Below, piece after piece: positions 24,194 through 33,821 of a stretch of 64,000 nt of DNA. The position numbers were made by a program, and so were the translations under genes. Each line of letters opens with the position of its first letter. The stretch's first letter is position 1. A model generated the notes under the pieces. The model saw nothing but the letters and a program-made list of their open reading frames with translations. It did no database searches and was not told the origin of the DNA. The stretch is from an uncultured Eubacteriales bacterium (lineage in GTDB: Bacteria > Bacillota > Clostridia > Christensenellales > Aristaeellaceae): assembly GCA_900548145.1 (NCBI GenBank), contig URJB01000008.1:16227-80226 (forward strand). Direction: 5' to 3'.

Positions 24194-25699
24194 ATGAAGA
24201 AGATTCTCTCTCTCCTGCTCTGCCTGTGCCTGCTGTTCTCCGCCGCAGCGCTGGCGGAAGACACTGCCGCGGCCGAGCTTCAGGATACGGATGTACTGGC
24301 CACGGTCAACGGCACCGAGCTGACCTGGGCCGACGTGGAGCCGGTCTATGACAGTCTGGTCTCCTCCTACGGCAACTACTACGACCTGACCGACAGCGCC
24401 AATGTGGAGCTGTTCCGCGCCGTGGCCATGCAGAACAAGATCAACGAGGTCATTATGCAGGCCAAGATCGCCGAGTTGGGCATTGCCCTGACGGACGAAG
24501 AAGCGGCGAATGCGGAAAATGACGCCCAGACCGACTGGGACACCGCCATTTCGAACTATATCAGCCAGCAACACTCCGAACTGACCGATGAAAGCAGCCA
24601 GGAGGACAAGGACGCCGCCAACGCGGAAGCCGTGCAGTACTACAACGATCTGGGCTACAGCCCCGAAAGCCTGAAGGAAAAATACAAACTGTACGCCCTC
24701 TACGATAAGCTGGAGGCTACCATCGTGCAGGACGTGACCGTGACCGACGAGGAAGTGGAGGCCCTGTATCAGGAGCTGGTGGAATCCGACCGCGCCCTGT
24801 ATGAAAACGACATCGCCGCGTATGTGGATTACAACAACTACGTGGATCAGATGGCCATGTACGCCATGTACTACGGCACCGACAGCAGCATGGACTACGC
24901 CTGGTATCGTCCTGCCGGTTTCCGCGCGGTGAAGCACATCCTGCTGCCCGTGGACGACGAGCTGATGAAGAACTATCAGGATCTGCAGGCCCGTCTGGAG
25001 GAGCAGGTGGAAGCTGCGGAGGACACGGAAGACACCGTCGCTGCGGAAGAAACCGCTGCCGCCGACGCGACTGCCGAACCCACTGCGGAGCCTGTGACCC
25101 AGGAGCAGGTGGACGAAGCTAAGGCCGCCATTCTGGCCTCTATCGCTGACAAGATCGACGAGATCTATGCGAAGATCGACGAGGGCGTGGACTTTGACGA
25201 GCTGATCGCCGAATACGGCGTGAAGGAAGACGGCACTGCTTCCGACCCCGGCATGACTTCCGAGCCCTACAAGACCAGCGGCTATGAAGTCAGCTCCGCC
25301 TCCACCAACTATGTGGCTCCCTTTGTGGAGGCTGCGTTCAGCGTGGAAAACGTGGGCGATGTGTCTGCTCCCTATATCAGCAGCTACGGTGTGCATATCG
25401 TCAAGTACATCGCCGACATCCCCGCCGGCCCCATCGAAATGACCGAGGAGCAGCGGGAAGCCAAGCGCACTGAGCTTCTGACCAGCAAGCAGAATGAGCT
25501 TTACACCGCCACTATGGATCAGTGGAATCAGGAAGCGGACATCACCTTCACCGGCCTGACCCCCAGCTATGCGGACATCGAGGCCCGGGAAGCTGCCGCC
25601 GCCGAAGAAGCGGGCGCTGCCGCCAGCGACGAGACCGCCGCGGATGATGCGGCTGCCGACGATGCTTCCGGCGAAGACAACGCTGCGGACGGAGAGTAA
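24194..25699 (+). CDS. Secreted parvulin-type peptidyl-prolyl isomerase / foldase (SurA/PrsA-like)
   Basis: 501 aa. A signal peptide (residues 1-~21, cut after ALA, no lipobox cysteine at the cut) is followed by a SurA-N/PrsA-like helical chaperone part (about 30-200) with the opening LATVNGTELTWADV, then a PpiC parvulin domain that starts at AVKHILLP (about 239) and ends at SYGVHIVKYI (about 400). The parvulin domain is split by a ~60-residue Ala/Glu/Thr-rich acidic insertion (about 265-325). A disordered Ala/Asp-rich tail ends the protein. It should act on secreted proteins at the outer face of the membrane. Monocistronic, with its own promoter and terminator. Confidence 0.88.
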   Translation: MKKILSLLLCLCLLFSAAALAEDTAAAELQDTDVLATVNGTELTWADVEPVYDSLVSSYGNYYDLTDSANVELFRAVAMQNKINEVIMQAKIAELGIALTDEEAANAENDAQTDWDTAISNYISQQHSELTDESSQEDKDAANAEAVQYYNDLGYSPESLKEKYKLYALYDKLEATIVQDVTVTDEEVEALYQELVESDRALYENDIAAYVDYNNYVDQMAMYAMYYGTDSSMDYAWYRPAGFRAVKHILLPVDDELMKNYQDLQARLEEQVEAAEDTEDTVAAEETAAADATAEPTAEPVTQEQVDEAKAAILASIADKIDEIYAKIDEGVDFDELIAEYGVKEDGTASDPGMTSEPYKTSGYEVSSASTNYVAPFVEAAFSVENVGDVSAPYISSYGVHIVKYIADIPAGPIEMTEEQREAKRTELLTSKQNELYTATMDQWNQEADITFTGLTPSYADIEAREAAAAEEAGAAASDETAADDAAADDASGEDNAADGE

Positions 25700-25700
25700 A

Positions 25701-25775
25701 TCGCTTCGGTAAAGCGACTGCCATTAACAAAAAACGGATCGGCTTTTTCAAAAGAGAAGCCGATCCGTTTTTTTA
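25701..25775. terminator. Terminator between the foldase gene and the convergent serine hydrolase gene
   Basis: A small stem (TCGCTT/AAGCGA, 25701-25717) is followed by a strong one at 25729-25774: AAAACGGATCGGCTT / AAGCCGATCCGTTTT, with a run of seven T on the plus strand and six on the minus strand. Confidence 0.92.
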
Positions 25776-25788
25776 TGCGTTTTTAGGT

Positions 25789-26847
25789 TTACACGCTTGC
25801 CGCCGCGTATACCGCGTTGTGCAGAAGCCGCCGCACCCGGAAAATGGCCGTGCCCTCCCGGGAAGGACAGACCCGGTTGGTCAGGAAGATCAGGTACAGG
25901 CCCGTGGTGGGGTCGTAGGAAAAACTGGTGCCGGTGAAACCGGTGTGGCCGATGGTCTCCTTGGGGAAGAGGTCGCCGGTGTAGCCGTTTTCGTACCACG
26001 GCAAAGCAAAGCCCAGTCCTCGGCCCTGCGCCATGCCGGGCGTGCGGTTCTGCATACTCAGACGCACGGTGGCGGGGCAGAGGTAGCGGCTGCCGTCGGG
26101 CAGTTCGCCTTCCGCCGCCAGCATCTGCACGAACAGCGCCAGATCGTCCATGGTGGAAAAAACGCCCGCGTTGCCACTGACTCCGCCCAGAAACCGGGCG
26201 TTTTCATCGTGGACGACCCCGGTCAGGCAGAAGCCGTCGTCCTGCATTTCGGTGGAAGCGATGTTGCCCCCGGCGGGCAGGTAAGAGGTGTTTTTCATTT
26301 TCAGCGGCCAGAAGACCTCCTGCAGGGCCAGCTCATTCAGCGGCAGGCCGTAGAGGCATTCCAGCAGCTGCCCCAGCAGGATAAAGCCCGTGCAGCTGTA
26401 CTGCACCCGGGTTCCCGGCTGGAAATCCAGCGGTGCGGCCAGAATCAGCTCGGTGCTCTGCTCCGGTGTGCGGGCCAGCTGCCACAGGTGCAGCCCCGGC
26501 GGAAAGCCCGCCGTATGGGTCAAAATCTGCGCGATGGTGATCTCCTGCTTGTCGGCGGGCGCGTCGATGAAGGCGCCCAGCTTGTCCCACAGGCAGAGCT
26601 TGCCGCTTTCCATGGCCCGCAGAGCCAGCATCCCCAACGCCAGCGGCTTGGAAACGGAGGCCAGATCGAAACGGGTCTGCTCGTTGCAAAGCCCTGCGTC
26701 CTCCTCAATGGAAAGCCTGCCGTAGGCCCGGCGGAACAGCACCTTCTCCCGGCGGCCCACCAGCACGCAGGCGGCGGGAAAGACCTCCTGTTCCAGCGCT
26801 TTTTGGATCACCTGATCGGCCTGAGAAAAGTCCGGCGCTCGCTGCAT
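25789..26847 (-). CDS. Serine hydrolase (class C beta-lactamase/DD-peptidase fold)
   Basis: 352 aa from ATG 26847 (AAAGGAGG upstream; the longer frame is unsupported). Catalytic SxxK is Ser64-Val-Ser-Lys67, the tyrosine motif reads YSC (about 153) in place of YxN, and the third motif is HTG in GHTGFTGTSF (about 303). No signal peptide is visible, so it is probably cytoplasmic, as for esterase-like members of this family. The gene lies 44 bases downstream of a HAD-IB gene on the same strand, suggesting a two-gene operon. Activity could be esterase, peptidase or transacylase; true beta-lactamase function is unlikely without a secretion signal. Confidence 0.85.
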   Translation of the reverse strand: MQRAPDFSQADQVIQKALEQEVFPAACVLVGRREKVLFRRAYGRLSIEEDAGLCNEQTRFDLASVSKPLALGMLALRAMESGKLCLWDKLGAFIDAPADKQEITIAQILTHTAGFPPGLHLWQLARTPEQSTELILAAPLDFQPGTRVQYSCTGFILLGQLLECLYGLPLNELALQEVFWPLKMKNTSYLPAGGNIASTEMQDDGFCLTGVVHDENARFLGGVSGNAGVFSTMDDLALFVQMLAAEGELPDGSRYLCPATVRLSMQNRTPGMAQGRGLGFALPWYENGYTGDLFPKETIGHTGFTGTSFSYDPTTGLYLIFLTNRVCPSREGTAIFRVRRLLHNAVYAAASV

Positions 26848-26891
26848 GGCGGTTCCTCCTTTGTGCGCTCTTGTAGGAAAAGTGGTGAATA

Positions 26892-27575
26892 TCATTCTTT
26901 TTCCGGGGGAGCCCAGTGGACGATCTCGGCGTTTTTGCGGCCTTCCAACGCCTTGCGCAGCTTGGGCTTGGGATTCACGCCCACCTGCCTAATGCACAGT
27001 TCCAGCATATTCAGGTCGCTGGCGCTGTCCCCGTAGGCGGAGGAGGTGTCGTAATCCAGCCGGTCGCCCCGGGCGGCCAGATACTCCGCCAGCCGCAGAG
27101 GCTTTTGTACTCCCCGGCAGTTATCGCCGCAGATGTCGCCGGTGTAGCGCTCCCGGTCGTCCACGTTCATCCGGGTGCCGATGACCGCCTCCACGCCCAG
27201 CATGGTCTTCAACGGCTCCAGATAAAAGGAGGGCGAGGCCGTGAGCAGCAGGACGCTGGCTCCACGGGCCTGCTCCTGCCGAAGGGCCTTCAGCCCCTCC
27301 GGGTACAGCTGGGGCGCCAGCACGTGAAGACAGAAGTCCATGGAAAACGCCTCCACCTCCGGCATAAGCCGCCCCTTCATCCAGCATAGCGCCGCCGCCT
27401 TGGCGCGCTCGGCCGAGCAAAGGCGCAGCCCGTAGCCTGCAGCGTAGGCAATGCCTTTGAGCAGCTGGCCGGTGGTGCAAAGCTTTCGCCGATGGGCATA
27501 CAGGCACAGGGAAACGATGGAATCCCCCTTTCGCAGGGTCCCGTCAAAATCGAACAACGCATAGCTCTTTTGCAA
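26892..27575 (-). CDS. HAD-IB family phosphatase (SerB-like)
   Basis: 227 aa with start TTG 27575, which stands six bases after GGAGGGG and leads straight into QKSYALFDFDGTL; the frame open to 27617 is not conserved. Motif I is DFDGTL (Asp nucleophile, second Asp at +2), motif II Ser/Thr is in LLLTASPS, motif III/IV is GDSASDLNML, which gives the HAD-IB (phosphoserine-phosphatase-like) class. The helical cap lies between motifs I and II. Possible substrates include phosphoserine or lipid-head phosphates, not resolvable here. AGTATA at 27622-27627 (TATACT on this strand) may be its -10 box. Confidence 0.85.
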   Translation of the reverse strand: MQKSYALFDFDGTLRKGDSIVSLCLYAHRRKLCTTGQLLKGIAYAAGYGLRLCSAERAKAAALCWMKGRLMPEVEAFSMDFCLHVLAPQLYPEGLKALRQEQARGASVLLLTASPSFYLEPLKTMLGVEAVIGTRMNVDDRERYTGDICGDNCRGVQKPLRLAEYLAARGDRLDYDTSSAYGDSASDLNMLELCIRQVGVNPKPKLRKALEGRKNAEIVHWAPPEKE

Positions 27576-27702
27576 AATAAACCCCTCCGGGCTTTTGAAA
27601 TCAGCATTTTTAACCACGGAAAGTATAGCATGAAAACGGGGAAAATGCTATCCTGAGAAGGCCAAACACCAAAATGCAACGATGAAAAAACGAAAAATAA
27701 GA

Positions 27703-27736
27703 GGCTGCGGAACAACTATGAGAATTTTTTGCAGCC
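27703..27736 (-). terminator. Terminator after the RHH gene
   Basis: GGCTGC / GCAGCC stem with a 22-base loop, followed on the minus strand by a T-rich tract (TCTTATTTTTCGTTTTTT). It stands between the RHH gene and the HAD-IB gene. Confidence 0.55.
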
Positions 27737-27773
27737 CCATTTTTATGTCCGTTGCTGGGTACGGCCAAAGCCG

Positions 27774-27965
27774 TCAGTTTTCCTCCACCACTGATACCTC
27801 CTGAAGCGCTTCCGCCAGCAGCAGGTTGATCAGCTCGTTTCGGGAGCGGTTGGTCTGCTCGGCCAGTTCGTCCAGCTTTTTCAGCGTATCCTCCCGCATT
27901 CGCACTGACACGATCTTATGCCCGTCTTCCCCTTTCTTTTTCGTGATCCGAATTTCACGTTTCAT
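27774..27965 (-). CDS. Ribbon-helix-helix (CopG/Arc-type) DNA-binding protein
   Basis: 63 aa. A beta strand KIVSVRMREDTLKKLDELAEQ followed by two helices (residues 26-33 and 40-58), with NRSRNELINLLL, is the RHH fold; dimers bind palindromic operators through the strand. ATG 27965 follows AGGTGATGAC. No toxin gene follows, so an antitoxin role is not supported. The AT-rich spacer upstream (28010-28075) contains ATTATATAAATTGTATTC-like inverted sequences that could be its operator and the divergent promoter of the DUF4190-like gene. Confidence 0.82.
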   Translation of the reverse strand: MKREIRITKKKGEDGHKIVSVRMREDTLKKLDELAEQTNRSRNELINLLLAEALQEVSVVEEN

Positions 27966-28016
27966 GTCATCACCTCATGCTGTCATCATAGTTTGACACG
28001 AAGCTGAAATATATAA

Positions 28017-28075
28017 TACAATATGAATACAATTTATATCACGCGCATAATATAAATTGTATTCATTATTTCTTT
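28017..28075. promoter_or_regulatory. AT-rich divergent control region with repeated ATACAATWT/AAATTGTAT elements
   Basis: Within 60 bases the sequence AATACAATATGAATACAATT recurs as an inverted form AAATTGTATTCAT, giving palindromic half-sites between the RHH gene and the small membrane protein gene. This is suited to binding by the RHH dimer (inference). Confidence 0.5.
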
Positions 28076-28113
28076 ATGAAGAAATAATGGTCGCACGAAA
28101 GGAGGGGAAAAAG

Positions 28114-28344
28114 ATGGAGGGTCAAACTAACGGCCTGTGTATCGCTGGTTTCATCGTGTCGCTTGGGTCGCTGTTCCTCGGGTTGTTTGGCATTACCGGC
28201 CTGGTGGGTACTGTGTTGTCTGCCGTCGGTCGTTCGAAAGCCGTCAATAACGGCGGAAAAACGGGCCTGGGTACTGCCGGGATCATTCTTGGCGTTATCG
28301 GCGCGGCTTACTGCTGGGTCATGTTGGCGATTGCCGCAGCCTGA
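28114..28344 (+). CDS. Small two-helix membrane protein (DUF4190-like)
   Basis: 76 aa from ATG 28114, behind AAAGGAGGGG. Two hydrophobic glycine-rich helices (about 8-32 and 50-74) flank a short polar turn with SKAVNNGGKTGLGTAGI; the first helix opens NGLCIAGFIVS. This matches the DUF4190 pattern (small integral membrane proteins, function unknown). The frame upstream to 28057 has no ribosome-binding site. It is divergent from the RHH gene and shares a terminator with clpB. Confidence 0.7.
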   Translation: MEGQTNGLCIAGFIVSLGSLFLGLFGITGLVGTVLSAVGRSKAVNNGGKTGLGTAGIILGVIGAAYCWVMLAIAAA

Positions 28345-28375
28345 CGGAAAAAGGTCTTACCAAAAATCACCACAA

Positions 28376-28415
28376 CAAAAAGGCGTTGGAACTGCAAAGT
28401 TCCAACGCCTTTTTG
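28376..28415. terminator. Bidirectional terminator between the DUF4190-like gene and clpB
   Basis: AAAAAGGCGTTGGAACT / AGTTCCAACGCCTTTTT with a GCAA loop and T-runs on both strands. Confidence 0.95.
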
Positions 28416-28432
28416 CTTTTTGGCGTGACGAT

Positions 28433-31033
<2,601 letters not shown>

Positions 31034-31150
31034 ATGCTTGACCCCCTTGGGGCGGACGGACTGTGGTGGATCCGCGCGCCGATGGTTGCTGAAATCTTCG
31101 GAAGGTCTTTCGGTCAGTCTTGTTTCTGACTTTCTTTGACCTTCGATAGC

Positions 31151-31178
31151 AGTATAGCATTTTTCACGGGAATGTCAA
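31151..31178 (-). promoter_or_regulatory. Sigma-A promoter of clpB
   Basis: Minus strand: TTGACA (31178-31173), 16-base spacer, TATACT (31156-31151). The leader before clpB is about 110 bases and contains no obvious heat-shock operator. Confidence 0.8.
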
Positions 31179-31235
31179 GAGAAAATCGAAAAAATTTTGG
31201 GGGCTTTGTTGCCCTGGACCGCCTGCAACCCGCTC

Positions 31236-31265
31236 TTGCATCATCGGCCCGGAATGTGCTATAAT
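31236..31265 (+). promoter_or_regulatory. Sigma-A promoter of smpB-ssrA
   Basis: TTGCAT (31236-31241), 18-base spacer, TATAAT (31260-31265), 36 bases before the smpB start codon. Confidence 0.8.
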
Positions 31266-31300
31266 TCTGCATGGCAATCTGAAGGTTTGGAGGTTTCGTC

Positions 31301-31771
31301 ATGCCGCACCAGAAGGGCGTGAAGCCCATCGCGCAAAACAAAAAGGCATACCACGATTATTTCGTGGAAGAAACCTACGAATGCGGCCTGAGTCTGATGG
31401 GCACGGAAGTCAAGAGCATGCGTCAGGGCAAGGTCAACCTGAAGGAAAGCTTCTGCATCCTGCGGGGCGGCGAGGTCTTCGCCGAGGGAATGCACATCAG
31501 TCCCTACGACCACGGCAACATCTTCAACCCCGATCCCCTCCGGCCCAAGAAGCTGCTTCTGCACAAGGCGGAGATTCGCAAGCTGGCCGGGCTGGTGAGC
31601 CGTCAGGGCTACACGCTCATTCCGCTCAAGGTGTATCTGAAGGACGGACGCATGAAGCTGGAGATGGGCCTGTGCCGGGGCAAGCAGCTGCACGACAAGC
31701 GGGACGCAGCCGCCGAAAAGGACGCCCGGCGGGAGATCGAGCGGGCTTTCAGCCGCCGTCAGGACGGATAA
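31301..31771 (+). CDS. smpB: SsrA-binding protein SmpB
   Basis: 156 aa. Typical features are NKKAYHDYFVEETYECGLSL near the N-terminus, GTEVKSMRQG, the NIFNPDPLRPKKLLLHK block, and a basic, helical C-terminal tail with KRDAAAEKDARREIERAF that enters the ribosome mRNA channel. It binds tmRNA to rescue stalled ribosomes. Its RNA partner ssrA begins only 13 bases after the stop codon, so they are probably one transcript that is processed. ATG 31301 follows GGAGG. Confidence 0.97.
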   Translation: MPHQKGVKPIAQNKKAYHDYFVEETYECGLSLMGTEVKSMRQGKVNLKESFCILRGGEVFAEGMHISPYDHGNIFNPDPLRPKKLLLHKAEIRKLAGLVSRQGYTLIPLKVYLKDGRMKLEMGLCRGKQLHDKRDAAAEKDARREIERAFSRRQDG

Positions 31772-31784
31772 GCGTCCCATTCAT

Positions 31785-32131
31785 GGGGGTGTTCTGGTTT
31801 CGACGGGAGTGTTTGAGGGCATGGTTAGCGAGCCGCGGCCCCTGTACCGCGTAAAAACGGGGACAAAAAACAACTGACAATACCGAATTGTCTTTCGCGG
31901 CTTAATGCCGCGCGTCGGCCCGGGCAGCCCACAGGCCCGGTTCCCGGCGTCAGCTATGTGGGGAACGAGCGCGCCAAAGCTTTGAGGCGTCGTCCGTAAT
32001 CATGAAGCTACCGTAGCCGGCAGCCCGCCGCGAGGCGACCGGCGAGGGGAATCCCAAAATCGTGGCTGCGCTCGGAGAAAACGATGTCAGCAAGCTTTCG
32101 GACGGGGGTTCGATTCCCCCCACCTCCACCA
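31785..32131 (+). ncRNA. ssrA: Transfer-messenger RNA (tmRNA)
   Basis: 347 bases, one-piece form. The 5' acceptor strand GGGGGTG pairs with CACCTCC before the terminal ACCA; the T-loop GGTTCGATTCC is present at 32107-32117. After the conserved AACAACT the resume codon is GAC (31876) and the tag reading frame gives (A)DNTELSFAA before TAA at 31903-31905. The tag ends FAA rather than the usual LAA. Pseudoknot-forming GC-rich stems follow (31905-32080). CCA is encoded. It lies directly after smpB. Confidence 0.95.
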
Positions 32132-32154
32132 TGAAAACCGACATTAGTTGGTGC

Positions 32155-32188
32155 AAACAAGCCTATCCGAAAGGATAGGCTTGTTTGT
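32155..32188 (+). terminator. Terminator of ssrA
   Basis: AAACAAGCCTATCC-GAAA-GGATAGGCTTGTTT followed by GTTTTC. Confidence 0.93.
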
Positions 32189-32297
32189 TTTCATGCAAAA
32201 ATGCGTCCTCCATACCTCTTTTGCCCTTTCGATTTGCAGGAATACACGAGAAGGCTCACAAATAGATTTTTCCTTCGCGCACACGATAAATGCCCTA

Positions 32298-32777
32298 TTA
32301 TGAAAACGGCCGGTTTCGGTTTTGTGCGCCGAATTTTTGTGGAATGGTGCAACCATCTATCATAGAATAAATAAACTCGGCATGATAGCCAGGCCTAAAA
32401 GCAACGATTGCATCCGCTTCTTCCTCATTCGTTTTGCTGCGTCCTTTTCGTACGCCATTTATGCGAAAAGGCACAACTGCCGTTTTGAATGGAGAACTTC
32501 CCGCTTCACGTAAAGGCTTGATTTTGCCTCTGTAGGAGAGCATATTGCTGTAGCCTATGATGTCCGGCACACAGCGAAAGTGCTCCCGAAGCATCAGCGG
32601 TTGATAGACCTGTGCCGCTATATCATACAGCGAAGTCTTTGCATCCCACAAATGTGCGTTCGGTATCTTATCTTTGATGAGCATATTCATCAAATGCTGC
32701 ATTTTTGCTTCATCAAGCCCAACGGACAGAGGACTGACTTGTTCATCATCGCCGACAACAATGATCTTTTTTCCCAT
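32298..32777 (-). pseudogene. Fragment of a superfamily 1 DNA/RNA helicase (AAA_12-like)
   Basis: The 159-codon frame holds an internal helicase piece: KIIVVGDDEQVSPLSVG (motif II/III region), REHFRCVPDIIGYSN (motif IV), and KTNEEEADAIVAF. After about 32390 it departs from helicase-like sequence. The N-terminal Walker A part is absent, so both ends are lost. The ATG at 32777 is an internal methionine. Helicases of this type are often large proteins carried by mobile or defence islands. It lies 110 bases downstream of the tmRNA terminator, on the opposite strand. Confidence 0.7.
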
Positions 32778-32837
32778 ATACCTTTATACGGGCCGTACGG
32801 TTAAATGGGTGATGACGGAGGCGCACGTCGAAGCGGC

Positions 32838-32978
32838 CCGGCAATCAATCTGCCCATCGCGGAGGTGGCAGCTCAATGCGGCTACAATAACGCCCATTAT
32901 TTTTCCAAGTTGTTCCGGCAGGAAACAGGCGCAACGCCCAATGAATACCGGGAGCATAGAAGGAAGAACCGCTCATGA
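32838..32978 (+). pseudogene. C-terminal fragment of an AraC-type response regulator
   Basis: In frame from about 32838 to TGA 32976-32978 the DNA encodes the second helix-turn-helix of an AraC protein: INLPIAEVAAQCGYNN, then HYFSKLFRQETGATPNEYR and a basic tail. The rest of the gene is gone; an abrupt change of sequence lies near 32838, next to the helicase fragment. It is not a copy of the intact YesN-like gene at 33822, whose equivalent segment differs. Its stop overlaps the start of the kinase remnant (ATGA), which preserves the usual regulator-kinase coupling. Confidence 0.75.
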
Positions 32979-33518
32979 GCCTGTCCGTCCGCTGCCGTAA
33001 CGCTTCCATCCGCACCAAATATCTGCTGGCGGTCAGTACACTGCTGCTGTGCCTGTTTCTTTGTGGACTATACGTATTTATGGAACTTGTACCACGCATC
33101 TTATTCCAGCGCCATCGGCAGGAACGGGGATTCCTTTGAGGAAAGCTGTGGGGAGCTGACCCGTTTCGAGGATCGGCTCAATCATCTGGCGACGCTTCTG
33201 CAGTGCGACTCTGACGTGATCCGAAGGCTTTCCGGCACGCGGAGCTTTTCGACGATGGAATATCTGCGGGCAAAGGAGGATTTTCTGCCTAAGCCGTATT
33301 CCATGCAGGATGGCTCCGGCGAATATTTCAGTTCTTTATATGTGGATTCGTCGCTGGATCTTCTGAACCGCAGTAGCCGCATCCGCCTGCTGAACGATGT
33401 GACAGGGGGCGTTGGGCGCGGACCGCCCGGCGCTGATCTCGCCTCTAAGGAAAGAATCAGTAACGTTACCAATGTGAACACAACTGCTCTTTTCATGATC
33501 GTTTATCCTCCTGCATGA
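32975..33518 (+). pseudogene. Frameshifted, truncated YesM-type sensor kinase N-terminus
   Basis: ATG 32975 starts a membrane sensor: SVRCRNASIRTKYLLAVSTLL and a transmembrane helix up to about 33060. The frame is then lost, and the sequence continues in the frame that starts near 33063 (DYTYLWNLYHASYSS), a sensor domain with SRIRLLNDVTGG, ending at 33518. No HAMP or kinase domains remain. The frameshift plus truncation mark it as dead. Together with the AraC fragment it is the relic of a second two-component pair next to the intact YesNM. Confidence 0.68.
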
Positions 33519-33652
33519 TCGGTCGCCGGGGTCCAGTAACGCAAAACATTGTTTTGGTGTGCAATGTTTTTTTGAGAGCGCCTACATAGAATTACCATGG
33601 TCATTATATAGATATTTTCCCGTGTTTCCGTCTGCAGCTTCTATTCTAAAAA

Positions 33653-33707
33653 CCAAAAAAGCCGACGCCCTTCTGCGAACCATTCGTCACAGAAGCCATC
33701 AGCTTTG
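33653..33707 (-). terminator. Terminator after the YesN-like regulator
   Basis: On the minus strand an imperfect stem (AAAGCTGATGGCTTCTG / CAGAAGGGCGTCGGCTTT) with a 14-base loop is followed by TTTTTT. The rest of the ~300-base gap 33519-33821 shows nothing else. Confidence 0.65.
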
Positions 33708-33821
33708 AAAAAGAGGTTCAGGTTGCCCTCGGGAGAACTTCATTCCCGTACGCTGATGATAGCGCCGCTCCCCCTTGTTTGTAAAGCCTGGAAGGCGGTT
33801 TTCCGGCGTAGCTGAGGTTCC

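Noticed and set aside
23957..25396. Long minus-strand open frame continuing upstream of the YkuD gene
   Set aside because: It lies antisense to the foldase gene; its composition (His/Val/Gly-rich) is the mirror of the foldase codons, and the ribosome-binding site at 23964 marks the real YkuD start.
27774..28344. Toxin-antitoxin pair formed by the RHH gene and the small membrane protein gene
   Set aside because: The two genes are divergent, with separate terminators, and the small protein matches a DUF4190-like pattern rather than a toxin.
31034..31150. CIRCE or CtsR operator in the clpB leader
   Set aside because: I looked for the TTAGCACTC-N9-GAGTGCTAA element and for GGTCAAA heptad repeats and found no convincing match; only a single GGTCAAA-like stretch is present near 31138.
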